Positions 50,695-59,858 of a DNA stretch of 64,000 bases are shown here, piece after piece. Both the position numbers and the translations under genes were made by a program. Position 1 is the first letter of the stretch, and every line of letters starts with the position of its first letter. Origin of the DNA: Lachnospiraceae bacterium (GTDB lineage Bacteria > Bacillota > Clostridia > Lachnospirales > Lachnospiraceae); the NCBI GenBank assembly GCA_016283275.1, contig JAEEMP010000038.1:1-64000 (forward strand), read 5' to 3'. Under the pieces are notes generated by a model, which had not been told where the DNA came from, did no database searches, and worked only from the letters and a program-made list of their open reading frames with translations.

Positions 50695-52917
50695 TTGATT
50701 ATGGGGAAAGATCAGATGGATGAAATCACAAGTCAGGTATTGACAGCGGTAAAGGCTGCAATTGCAAAAGAGAAGGCGGTATTTGAGGGCGATGTTGACT
50801 GGTATAAGTTAAGAGATTATCTGAAATTCGGCATACTCGACGGTATGTCATTTTCAGCTGTTTTGCCGAAGACTTTTAAAGATGATACAGAAGCCTCATT
50901 TTTGAACAACTGGAAACAATATTCTTTCCAGAGAGCAGTCAAGCAGATGGCGTCTGTGGGTTCTCTTTATAATGTACTAAAAAAGGGTGAAGAAGCAGGT
51001 GCAAAACCTGTAATATTTAAAGGAATAGTGCTGGCCTCTTTGTATCCGGAACCTTTTATGAGGTTTTCATCGGATGCCGATATATATGTGACACCTTCTG
51101 ACAGAAAAATAATGGAAGGTGTTTTTGATGAACTTGGATATAAGCTTATACCTGAAGTTTCCAAGGAACACGTTCCGCATTATGTGGGAACGGGTAATAA
51201 TGCCGCATTCCATATAGATCTTCATGACTGCCTCTGGGAGGACTATGAGGGAAAGCAGGCAAAACTTTTGGATTCCCTTAAATTGACCGATCCCGATACT
51301 TTTATTGAAGTTGAAGCCTGTGGGATAAAAGTCAGAACGCTTGGCATTACCGAACATCTGATTTTTCAGGTATTTCATGTAGTTAAGCATTTTGCGACCG
51401 AAGGGCTTCCTTTACGTTTTGTTACCGATCTTGCGCTTTATTCAAGGAAGTATGCTGACGAGATTGACTGGAAACGCTTTTGGAGCACTATGATGCTTTT
51501 GAAGTACGACGTGTTCTATAAATCGATCATGGAAGGGGCCAAAATATATCTTGGGATCGATGCTGATATTAAAGCACCCGAGAATATGAAACCCGGAAAT
51601 GTTGAGCTGCTTTTTGAAGAAATAGTGGCTTACGGACACAGAAAAAGCGATAACATTGAACATTATTTCGCGATCGGCTTTATATCCGGTTATTTTATGC
51701 GAAACAATACAAAGCAAAAAGGTCGTCTTTCTCAATTTCGTGCCAGATATTTTCCTTCAAGATCTGAACTTAAGGAAAAGTACGGATATGCCAAAAAGCA
51801 TGGCATATTACTCCCGATCGCATGGATACACAGATTGTTTGGCGCTTTAAGATTTTCTTTGATAAGTCGCAATAAAGGTATAGCGACAAAAGAAGTGCTT
51901 GAAAAGGCCAATGAAAGAGTAGGATTAATGAGCAAATACGGTCTGCTGGAAGAAAAGGGAGAAGAGAAGGCTTTTAACCCCGAAGACGTTTTGGTAAGTG
52001 TTGTAATCCCCACTTATGCAACTTCCGATTCGCTTAAAAGAGCGCTCGATTCCATACTCAGCCAGACACATACAAAACTCGATATTATCGTTGTGGACGA
52101 TAATCCTGCGGATTCCGATTACAGAAAAAAAGCCGAATCGGTGATGGATGCATATAAATATAATGATAATATCCGTTATATTAAAAATCCTCAAAATCTG
52201 GGCGGTTCCGGAGCACGAAATGTCGGTATTGAGGCGGCTAAAGGTGATTATATAGCTTTCCTCGACGATGATGATTATTATTATCCCACAAAAATAGAAA
52301 AGCAGCTCAATGTTTTTCTTAATACCGGGTTTTCGGAACTTGCACTTGTTTATTGTGATGTAGCTTATGAAGATAATTATGGCCGCATTACTTATATCGA
52401 GAGAAAGAGAATAAGAGGCAATTCGCTGTATAAGGCTTTAAAAGACGGCTGTATTGCCGCAACATCTCAGTGGCTTGTAAAAAAGAAAGCATTGCTCAGC
52501 GTGGGCTGTTTTACGATATTGCCGTGCAAACAGGATTCAACTGTTTTATTAAAACTATTGCGCGCAGGTTACGAAGTTGATTATGTGCCTGAGATATTAA
52601 GTATCTATCATGATGGTGTGGGAGAAGTCAGGATAAGTTTGGGATCCCGAAAAGTCGAAGGAGAGCTTACTTATGCCAACGCGTGTCGTGAATGTTACGG
52701 TGAGTTTACCAAACACCAAAGAAAACAGGTAGAATTCGGTATCGCCAAAAGGCTTTATGAAATATGGGCATATAAAGCGAACGGTGAAGGTGAATGTAAG
52801 AAATATTTATCGGTGATGAGAAAATCCGCACCGTTTAGAACATTTAAATTTCTTATAAGAACAAGACTGAGGTTGATTAAGAGGAAAGTGATCAAATGGT
52901 CAAAACAGCACTTATAA
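50695..52917 (+). CDS. Fusion of NTP_transf_5-like nucleotidyltransferase and GT2 glycosyltransferase
   Basis: N-terminal PVIFKGIVLASLYPEPFMRFSSDADIYV; C-terminal VSVVIPTYATSDSLKRALDSILSQTHTKLDIIVVDD...IAFLDDDD. Confidence 0.85.
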   Translation: MIMGKDQMDEITSQVLTAVKAAIAKEKAVFEGDVDWYKLRDYLKFGILDGMSFSAVLPKTFKDDTEASFLNNWKQYSFQRAVKQMASVGSLYNVLKKGEEAGAKPVIFKGIVLASLYPEPFMRFSSDADIYVTPSDRKIMEGVFDELGYKLIPEVSKEHVPHYVGTGNNAAFHIDLHDCLWEDYEGKQAKLLDSLKLTDPDTFIEVEACGIKVRTLGITEHLIFQVFHVVKHFATEGLPLRFVTDLALYSRKYADEIDWKRFWSTMMLLKYDVFYKSIMEGAKIYLGIDADIKAPENMKPGNVELLFEEIVAYGHRKSDNIEHYFAIGFISGYFMRNNTKQKGRLSQFRARYFPSRSELKEKYGYAKKHGILLPIAWIHRLFGALRFSLISRNKGIATKEVLEKANERVGLMSKYGLLEEKGEEKAFNPEDVLVSVVIPTYATSDSLKRALDSILSQTHTKLDIIVVDDNPADSDYRKKAESVMDAYKYNDNIRYIKNPQNLGGSGARNVGIEAAKGDYIAFLDDDDYYYPTKIEKQLNVFLNTGFSELALVYCDVAYEDNYGRITYIERKRIRGNSLYKALKDGCIAATSQWLVKKKALLSVGCFTILPCKQDSTVLLKLLRAGYEVDYVPEILSIYHDGVGEVRISLGSRKVEGELTYANACRECYGEFTKHQRKQVEFGIAKRLYEIWAYKANGEGECKKYLSVMRKSAPFRTFKFLIRTRLRLIKRKVIKWSKQHL

Positions 52918-53942
52918 CTATCTGGATGGGCGGAAACTTTCCCGAATGGTTTCCTTTGTGGGTAAGATCTGCTTCTTTAAATCCTGAATTTGATTATTAT
53001 GTCGTAACAGACAGAGAATGGACATGGGATATTTCCAATATTCATTATATTTCGATGAATTTAAAAGAGGCAGAGTCTGTTTTTGAAAAAGTTATCGGTA
53101 TGAAGATCTGTTTGAAGACACCGTATAAACTTTGTGATTATAAACCCGTCTGGTGGGCAGTAATAGGCGAAGCCATTAATGATTATGATTACTGGGGACA
53201 TATAGATACCGATGTAATATACGGCAATTTAAGCAAGTTTTTAACCGAGGATTTGCTGAGCGATCATACAAAGATATTCGAACAGGGAAATCTTACAATT
53301 TACAAAAATACCGAAGAAATAAGGAATATCTATAAAAAGAGTGCCCTTAAGGATAATATGGCTTATTCTTACAAAAAGGCATTTCGTACAAATTGGGCCT
53401 GTTATTTTGATGAATATATGGGTATGAATCTCTTGGGAGATAAGTATTTTAAGGTGTTAAGAGACCAGCTTACCGAGAATTATATTCAGGATTTCTCGTG
53501 GCAGCATTTAAATTTTACATCTTATATTACCAAAGAGGATTTCATTTTCAAATGGGATAACGGCCATCTGTTCAGGTATATCGTGGATGGGGAAGGCAGG
53601 CTGAAAACGGATGAGACCGGTAAGCTTATCGTGAAAGAGTTTTTACTCTGCCATATACAGAAGCGCCGGATGGAAATAGTTTCGGAGCTTAAAGATGATT
53701 TTGCGGATATTACAAATATAAGCGGATTCTGGATAATTCCGAATAAGTTTACCGTAAAAGAACCCGAGGGCGCTTTATATACCGAAAAAGACAAGGTCGA
53801 ATATGAGGAGCTTATCAGGGTAAAAGATAAGCAGCGTCAGATCGACAATATGAAGCGAAACGGGATATTCTCATATATTCCCCACAGGTTAAGGACTAAA
53901 AAGATAGTTGGTTATATAAGAAAAGAAAAAGGCTTTTTCTAG
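52896..53942 (+). CDS. Glycosyltransferase, DUF6625-like
   Basis: TALITIWMGGNFPEWFPLWVRSASLNPEFDYYVVTD...YDYWGHIDTDVIYGNL; overlaps upstream gene. Confidence 0.8.
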   Translation: MVKTALITIWMGGNFPEWFPLWVRSASLNPEFDYYVVTDREWTWDISNIHYISMNLKEAESVFEKVIGMKICLKTPYKLCDYKPVWWAVIGEAINDYDYWGHIDTDVIYGNLSKFLTEDLLSDHTKIFEQGNLTIYKNTEEIRNIYKKSALKDNMAYSYKKAFRTNWACYFDEYMGMNLLGDKYFKVLRDQLTENYIQDFSWQHLNFTSYITKEDFIFKWDNGHLFRYIVDGEGRLKTDETGKLIVKEFLLCHIQKRRMEIVSELKDDFADITNISGFWIIPNKFTVKEPEGALYTEKDKVEYEELIRVKDKQRQIDNMKRNGIFSYIPHRLRTKKIVGYIRKEKGFF

Positions 53943-53960
53943 AAGTTGGGGAGGGTAGAT

Positions 53961-54959
53961 ATGGATGATATTAAGAATGCGATCATAAGTGTTATAGTAC
54001 CGGTATACAATACCGAAAAGCATTTAAATAATTGCCTGGAAAGCATTATCGGTCAGACTTATAAAAACCTTGAGATAATCATTGTGGATGACGGTTCGAC
54101 CGACGGATCGCTCGATCTCTTAAAAGAGTGGGAAAAAAAGGATGAACGTATAAAGCTATTTCATAAGGAGAATGGGGGAGCTGCTTCCGCCAGAAATATC
54201 GCGCTTGAACATGCAACAGGTGAATATATTTCGTTTGTGGATTCGGATGATATCATTACGGAAAATATGTTTGAGTACATGCTGGAAACACTTGAAAAGT
54301 ATGATGCTGACATCTGTCAGTGCGGTATGGAAGAAATCCGTGAAAGCGGGTCCAAAATGGTATTATCGGGCAATGAAGAGTTTGTGGCCACGGATAAAAG
54401 GTTCTGGGAACTGGTAAGTAACGGAGATATGCCTTCTGTTTGTATATGGACTAAGTTATATAAAAGCGCATTATGGGAAAAGATCCGCTTTCCCGAAGGG
54501 CATGTTTTTGAGGATGAAGCCATTATCCTTCAAATGTTAAAGAATAAACCGAGGATCGTTATCGTTCCGATGCCGTTTTATAATTATCTGCGTATGAATT
54601 CCACAGTCATGCGTAATCTTAAAAGTGAAGACGAATTGTATAAGAGCAGTGTACTTTTCGAAAGAATGGATTATCTCTTCGAGCAAAAATACGCAAAATG
54701 TGTCCGTAGATCTTTTGCATACGGAATAAGGTTATTGTGCAAGTGTTATAAAGATAAAGCATTCATGAGAAGTGCATCCGGTTCGGATGATTTTTATAAA
54801 CTTAAAGCTGCCTGGGTCAGCAAAGCCAAAGAAGCATCCAAACTTGTGGACGATCCCCAATTTAAATTTATGATGTTTTTGTTAAGGGTTAATTGGCCTT
54901 TGTATGTATTTATTCAGCAAATATTCAGTCCTATACACGACAGAAAGGCCGGAAAATAA
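53961..54959 (+). CDS. GT2-family glycosyltransferase
   Basis: ISVIVPVYNTEKHLNNCLESIIGQTYKNLEIIIVDDGSTDGS...ISFVDSDD; start at 53961 with GGGAGGG RBS. Confidence 0.95.
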   Translation: MDDIKNAIISVIVPVYNTEKHLNNCLESIIGQTYKNLEIIIVDDGSTDGSLDLLKEWEKKDERIKLFHKENGGAASARNIALEHATGEYISFVDSDDIITENMFEYMLETLEKYDADICQCGMEEIRESGSKMVLSGNEEFVATDKRFWELVSNGDMPSVCIWTKLYKSALWEKIRFPEGHVFEDEAIILQMLKNKPRIVIVPMPFYNYLRMNSTVMRNLKSEDELYKSSVLFERMDYLFEQKYAKCVRRSFAYGIRLLCKCYKDKAFMRSASGSDDFYKLKAAWVSKAKEASKLVDDPQFKFMMFLLRVNWPLYVFIQQIFSPIHDRKAGK

Positions 54960-54987
54960 CAAATAACAGGGATGAAGAGGTAATCAG

Positions 54988-56115
54988 GTGTCTGAGAAGA
55001 ATAGTATGTGGGCTCATTATATTGTCGATCTTAAAAAATTTAAGGCAAACTGTGATGAAGTAACAGTTCATTTTAACAATGAATGGAATAATAACGTAAT
55101 ATACGGATACTCCGTAAAGACGAACAGAGACAGTAAATTGTTAAAGTATGCTGTCGAAAAACTGGGCTGGTATGCCGAGATGGTAAGTCCCGATGAATAT
55201 GATTATTGTAAATCGGAAAATATCTCTGCGGGCAGAATGATCTTGAACGGTCCGTGTAAAGAATCAATGATATCGGAAGGCAATTATCGGGTAAAATATA
55301 TTAATCTTGATAATTTAGATGAAGTTTCAGTTTTCTGCAGCAAAGAAAAGGCAGATTTAAATGTCGGTTTAAGAATTAATTTTGATCTGGAAAAATTATG
55401 TCCGGGCGAGACTACTGCGGGCGATGAAGTGAGCAGGTTCGGTATAGATGCAGAGAGTGAGGATATAAAAAAAGCTGCCAAAATGCTTAAAGATGCAGGG
55501 TATGATAAGTTTGGCTTACATCTTCACACAAGCACCAAGACCAGAAGCTTAAAAGTTTTTGAATCGCTGGCAAAAGAGGCGTTAAAGCTTAAAGAAGAAC
55601 TGAATATCGATTTTTCTTTTATAGATATGGGAGGAGGTTTCTTTGGTGGACAGGTGGTAAGCGGAAAGCCTTCAATGCGAGATTATGCTGATACGATCTG
55701 CACTGTGTTAAGAAACGGATTTGATCCTGCCAAAACTACGCTAATTTTGGAGCCCGGTGCTTCGGTATTGGCTACCTGTGTATCGTATAAAGCCCAAGTA
55801 ATAAATGTAAGGAAGATAAGAGGGATAAATGTTGCCACTATCAACGGCACTTTGCTTCATTTAAACCCTTTTATGTCAAAAAGAAATCAGCCTTATGTGA
55901 TCTGTTCGGATGTCGGTTCACGAAAAAATGCAGAAAAGCAGATCATCTGCGGAGCAACGTGTATGGAAAATGACAGACTGGCTGTTGCCATAGATTCTCC
56001 GGAACTTGAAAAAGGCGATGAGCTCCTTTTTGGTAATGTCGGAGCTTATACAATGACATTTAATGCATATTTTATTCTTGATCCTCCAAAGACCGTTTAT
56101 ATAGGAGACGAATAA
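54988..56115 (+). CDS. Fold-type III PLP decarboxylase (DAP/ornithine decarboxylase family)
   Basis: VIYGYSVKTN (PLP Lys), FGLHLHTSTKT, FIDMGGGFFGG, LEPGASVLA, CGATCMENDRLA, GNVGAYTMTFNAYF; GTG start. Confidence 0.87.
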   Translation: MSEKNSMWAHYIVDLKKFKANCDEVTVHFNNEWNNNVIYGYSVKTNRDSKLLKYAVEKLGWYAEMVSPDEYDYCKSENISAGRMILNGPCKESMISEGNYRVKYINLDNLDEVSVFCSKEKADLNVGLRINFDLEKLCPGETTAGDEVSRFGIDAESEDIKKAAKMLKDAGYDKFGLHLHTSTKTRSLKVFESLAKEALKLKEELNIDFSFIDMGGGFFGGQVVSGKPSMRDYADTICTVLRNGFDPAKTTLILEPGASVLATCVSYKAQVINVRKIRGINVATINGTLLHLNPFMSKRNQPYVICSDVGSRKNAEKQIICGATCMENDRLAVAIDSPELEKGDELLFGNVGAYTMTFNAYFILDPPKTVYIGDE

Positions 56116-56124
56116 GGCAAAATC

Positions 56125-56583
56125 ATGGTATCTATTATCAGTTTTATCAAGCATAATGACAATAAAATGATGACTGTCCAAGCATGGGCATATGCTGCCT
56201 GGTACAGGTTTTTGATAAGATTCAGGTCCCGTAAACATCTTGAGAAACATTGGGGTGTTTTAGGCGAGGAAACCGGTCAGACTCTTACGCTTGAACAGTA
56301 CAAATATGCACGGCTTGTGTCACGACAGGTTAACCGTATCGCCAATCATACACCGTGGGAAAGTAAGTGTCTGGTTCGTGCACTTGCTGCCCGACGCTTT
56401 TTGTGTAAGAAAAAAATATCCAATACTCTTTATCTGGGTGTGGGGAAAGATGAGACAGGAAAGATGGTGGCCCATGCATGGATCCGTGCGGGCTCTGCGT
56501 ACGTAACAGGCGGAGACGGCTCTGAGTATGCGACCGTAGCAATGTTTAAGAACGAATTTAAGGATGAAAGTCAAAGCGATTAA
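56125..56583 (+). CDS. Lasso-peptide B2-type transglutaminase-like leader peptidase
   Basis: WESKCLVRALAARRFLCKKKISNTLYLGVGKDETGKMVAHAWIRAGSAYVTGG: Cys and His motifs of B2 (PF13471-type). Confidence 0.88.
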   Translation: MVSIISFIKHNDNKMMTVQAWAYAAWYRFLIRFRSRKHLEKHWGVLGEETGQTLTLEQYKYARLVSRQVNRIANHTPWESKCLVRALAARRFLCKKKISNTLYLGVGKDETGKMVAHAWIRAGSAYVTGGDGSEYATVAMFKNEFKDESQSD

Positions 56584-56640
56584 ATGAATATCTTACAGTT
56601 TTGATAGAATCTGTTGCTATTTTATAGGACTCAAGTAATA

Positions 56641-56655
56641 TGTTTATTGTAAACA
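56641..56655 (+). promoter_or_regulatory. Palindromic operator candidate upstream of precursor A1
   Basis: TGTTTA-TTG-TAAACA, overlapping a second repeat TTATTGT-AA-ACAATAA; just downstream of a TAATAT -10-like hexamer. Confidence 0.4.
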
Positions 56656-56712
56656 ATAATTAAGTCTTAAATGAAAGAGACAAATATGACAACAGAAAAA
56701 GGAGAATTAAAA

Positions 56713-56916
56713 ATGAAGAAGTTTAACAATGCTGAAGTCGTAGAACTTAGTCTTGACAAGACAGAAAATGGTCTTTGGGATAGCGATATCGAGACAAATG
56801 TATGCGGTGGAGGTTGGAATCCCTTTTATTTATTCACAGAGAATGATAGTAAAAAGCCTGAACAGCCTACAGATCAGAAGCCTGTAACACCTGCTGATGA
56901 GACTTCACTTTCATAA
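56713..56916 (+). CDS. Putative lasso-type RiPP precursor A1
   Basis: MKKFNNAEVVELSLDKTENGLWDSDIETNVCGGGWNPFYLFTENDSKK...ADETSLS. Strong RBS GGAG at 56701; leader shared with 62052..61858 and 16491 genes. Confidence 0.8.
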   Translation: MKKFNNAEVVELSLDKTENGLWDSDIETNVCGGGWNPFYLFTENDSKKPEQPTDQKPVTPADETSLS

Positions 56917-56931
56917 TAATGAATAGTAACG

Positions 56932-56970
56932 TCGGCCAGATCATATTTGATTTGGCCGATTTTTTTTTTT
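56932..56970 (+). terminator. Intrinsic terminator/attenuator downstream of precursor A1
   Basis: TCGGCCAGATCA-TATT-TGATTTGGCCGA followed by 11 T. Confidence 0.92.
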
Positions 56971-56999
56971 GTAGTAATATGTATATGAGAGGTGACAAA

Positions 57000-58925
57000 A
57001 TGAGCGGGATATACGGTTATTTTTCGACATTATCTGAAAATAATACAGATATCAATAAAATCTATGCGTGGAATAAGGCATATGGGATAAAAAACGAAAC
57101 GGTAAAAGAAAAAAACTATGGAATGGGTTGCTGTCTCGATTTATTGAGTAATAAATCCACACCCGACAGATGTGTAATATGTAACGATACATATTCTTCT
57201 GTTTTTGATGCCTTGATATATAACCGTAATGAACTTATAAAAAAATATGATCTGCAGGAATCCTTATCTGACGAGGATATTATTTTTTTTATAGTGACCC
57301 GAAGCGGATTGGAAGATTTGAAATATATAAACGGAGATTTTTGCGGAGCCGTATATAATGTTAAAAAAAATGAATTGATCCTTTTCAGGGATCATATGGG
57401 TGTGAGACCGCTCTTTTATTACTATGACGGATTACGCGTTCTTTTTTCAACGGACATACGCGGCATAATATCACAAAGTTCTTTGAATCTGGAACTTGAT
57501 GAAAAGTCTTTGTTTATTGATTGTAAAGGGTATTCAAAGATAACCAGAGAGCGGACGGAATTTAAAAACATTCATATGGTTAGGTCATCCAATTATATTG
57601 TTTTCAAATTGACTTTGGATAAGATAACCATGTCATCATATCCTTATTGGAAATTTGCAACCCGTAAAGTAAGGTTTTCATCGGAAGAGAAATACTATAA
57701 TGAACTTCGAAGGCTTATAGAGGATTCTGTAAAAAGGCGACTGGATGTTCTTGACGACCCGGTTGGAAGTGAATTGTCCGGAGGACTTGATTCAAGCGTA
57801 ATCAGCATTCTTATAAACAGATTCGGACGTAAATGTTTTTATTTTTCGTGGTCGAAATCTCCGGAAGAAAAGCCGTTTGTAGATAATGATGAGAGATATA
57901 AGATTAAAGATATCTGTGACCGTGAAGGAATATCTTGTATGTATACAAGGCTTGGAGAAGGACTGGACGATGAGAGTATCATTGCCGAAAAAACCAGAGC
58001 CATAGGAATCGGGACAGAAGAAAGTGCTGAAGGATTATTCATGAAATATGCTTTACCTTCGTATATAAATACAACACTTATCAGTATCACGGCTCAGGCA
58101 TTAAGAAGAAAGGGCTCGAGAGTTGTTTTTTCGGGGCATGGAGGCGATGAAGGCGTAAGCCATCGTTCAAGACCGTATGAAATGCTCAATTATCATGAAT
58201 ATTATCGGTATTTCAGATATATGTTCTCGTTGACACACGGAAAGAAACACAGAATTATAAGAACGATAAAAAATTGCAGAAGCGAAATAAAAGAAGCAAG
58301 AGTAAAATTAAGGGAAGCCGCCGTCTTTAAAGAGTCGGAATATGAAATATTAAACAGAGATTTTACGGAGCGGATGAAAAACGAGCACTTCTTATCACAC
58401 ATGTTTACATACTCTCCGAAAGAGTATATTGAAAACGGTGGGAGCGAGAACAGACTGTATAACACGGCAATTCAGGGTGCTTATTCGGATGTAAGGTATA
58501 TTTTTCCTTATCTCGACTACAGAGTTGTGGATTACGCTTTATCGATCCCACGTTATCTGTATTTAAAAGGCTGGATGAACAGATATACTTTCAGATCCGC
58601 ATTTAAGGATATCCTTCCTGAATCCGTGTATCGTGAAAAATCAAAGAAAGATTTAAGTTGGATCAATTCACAAGGCGGTGAGGAACCTGACTTTTCGGCA
58701 TTAAGTGAATATTATCGTCAGAGAAAGGCTGATATCGTTAAAGGTCTGTCACGTGATTATTGGGATAAATATCTTGATTTTGAAAGGATAGATAAATGGG
58801 TAAAAAGAACATATACATCCCAACAGGAAATTGATATTGACAGTGAGATTGCGGATTTTTTAGGTCATTGTGTGCTTATAGAAAATATGGTAAGAAAATC
58901 ACAAGCTGTATCTTCAAATGTGTAG
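57000..58925 (+). CDS. Asparagine synthetase-like lasso cyclase (C1)
   Basis: MSGIYGYFS N-terminus (Cys2 replaced by Ser), SELSGGLDSSVISIL PP-loop, VVFSGHGGDEG. RBS GAGGTG before ATG 57000; the listed 56919 start lies upstream of the terminator. Confidence 0.87.
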   Translation: MSGIYGYFSTLSENNTDINKIYAWNKAYGIKNETVKEKNYGMGCCLDLLSNKSTPDRCVICNDTYSSVFDALIYNRNELIKKYDLQESLSDEDIIFFIVTRSGLEDLKYINGDFCGAVYNVKKNELILFRDHMGVRPLFYYYDGLRVLFSTDIRGIISQSSLNLELDEKSLFIDCKGYSKITRERTEFKNIHMVRSSNYIVFKLTLDKITMSSYPYWKFATRKVRFSSEEKYYNELRRLIEDSVKRRLDVLDDPVGSELSGGLDSSVISILINRFGRKCFYFSWSKSPEEKPFVDNDERYKIKDICDREGISCMYTRLGEGLDDESIIAEKTRAIGIGTEESAEGLFMKYALPSYINTTLISITAQALRRKGSRVVFSGHGGDEGVSHRSRPYEMLNYHEYYRYFRYMFSLTHGKKHRIIRTIKNCRSEIKEARVKLREAAVFKESEYEILNRDFTERMKNEHFLSHMFTYSPKEYIENGGSENRLYNTAIQGAYSDVRYIFPYLDYRVVDYALSIPRYLYLKGWMNRYTFRSAFKDILPESVYREKSKKDLSWINSQGGEEPDFSALSEYYRQRKADIVKGLSRDYWDKYLDFERIDKWVKRTYTSQQEIDIDSEIADFLGHCVLIENMVRKSQAVSSNV

Positions 58926-58971
58926 CAAGATTTGATATACGAAAACAGCAAATTGAAAATGGAGCATAATA

Positions 58972-59853
58972 ATGTATCAGTATCGTGCGTATGGTATAGG
59001 AATACATTCCGATTTTAAACTTTATAATTTTGATGAGACAAAGACAGATGCGGATGTATATATCCGCAAGATCCACTCGGGACTTGACAGAGCGGAATGT
59101 GCGCAAAAGAAAAAGTGGATAGAATATAATGACGATAATGCGTGGGTTATGAGTACTTTCGCCCAGTTTTTTATCAGGGAAGGAAAATATATTGATGTCT
59201 TTGTGGAAAAAGAGGCCACTTACATTGAAATTGCTGCTTTTATATGTGGCTGGTGCATGGCTTTTTTATTTACACAAAGGGGTTATTCCGCTATTCACTG
59301 TGCCGCTCTTGAGTTTGGCGATGGCTGTGTTCTTGTTTCGGGCACAAGCGGTGCGGGCAAAACGACGACATCTCTGGAGCTCATTAAGCGTGGGCACAGG
59401 TTTTTGGCAGATGATATAGCCATGATCCGCCCTGAAGATGATTTTCTGGTCCGGCCGGCTTTCCCTATGCAGAAAATATGCCGGGATGTTGCAGAAGCGA
59501 CACAGAATAAAGACTTACTTTATATAGATGCCGATAAGGATAAATTTGCAAAAATGAATTATGAAGACTTTTGTGACATACCTAAACCGCTAAAGGGAAT
59601 GGTAATGTTAAATAAGAGTTATGACGGCGATCTGGAGGTCACGGAGTACAAAGGGTTTGATAAATATTTAAAAGTATTCAGTTCGCTGTTTATTGGGAAA
59701 TTGTTTATAGATAACGGTGTAGATAAAAATGAACAGTACCGGATGTTAAAGCTGGCTGAGAAGATTCCTTATCTTTCGATAACCAGGCCGCTTAACAGTG
59801 ATACGCTTAATGAAGTTTGTGATGCCATAGAAGATTTTTACGGTCGGGAGTAG
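58972..59853 (+). CDS. HPr-kinase/phosphorylase-like peptide kinase
   Basis: GYSAIHCAALEFGDGCVLVSGTSGAGKTTTSLELIKRGHRFLADDIAMI. Confidence 0.87.
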   Translation: MYQYRAYGIGIHSDFKLYNFDETKTDADVYIRKIHSGLDRAECAQKKKWIEYNDDNAWVMSTFAQFFIREGKYIDVFVEKEATYIEIAAFICGWCMAFLFTQRGYSAIHCAALEFGDGCVLVSGTSGAGKTTTSLELIKRGHRFLADDIAMIRPEDDFLVRPAFPMQKICRDVAEATQNKDLLYIDADKDKFAKMNYEDFCDIPKPLKGMVMLNKSYDGDLEVTEYKGFDKYLKVFSSLFIGKLFIDNGVDKNEQYRMLKLAEKIPYLSITRPLNSDTLNEVCDAIEDFYGRE

Positions 59854-59858
59854 GAAAA

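Noticed and set aside
56300-56580. Minus-strand ORFs of 84 and 70 aa over the B2 gene
   Set aside because: Overlapping shadow frames without initiation signals.
56919-56999. N-terminal extension of the C1 cyclase in the ORF track
   Set aside because: It would be encoded by the terminator hairpin and T11 tract. ATG at 57000 has an RBS and gives the expected MSGIYG N-terminus.
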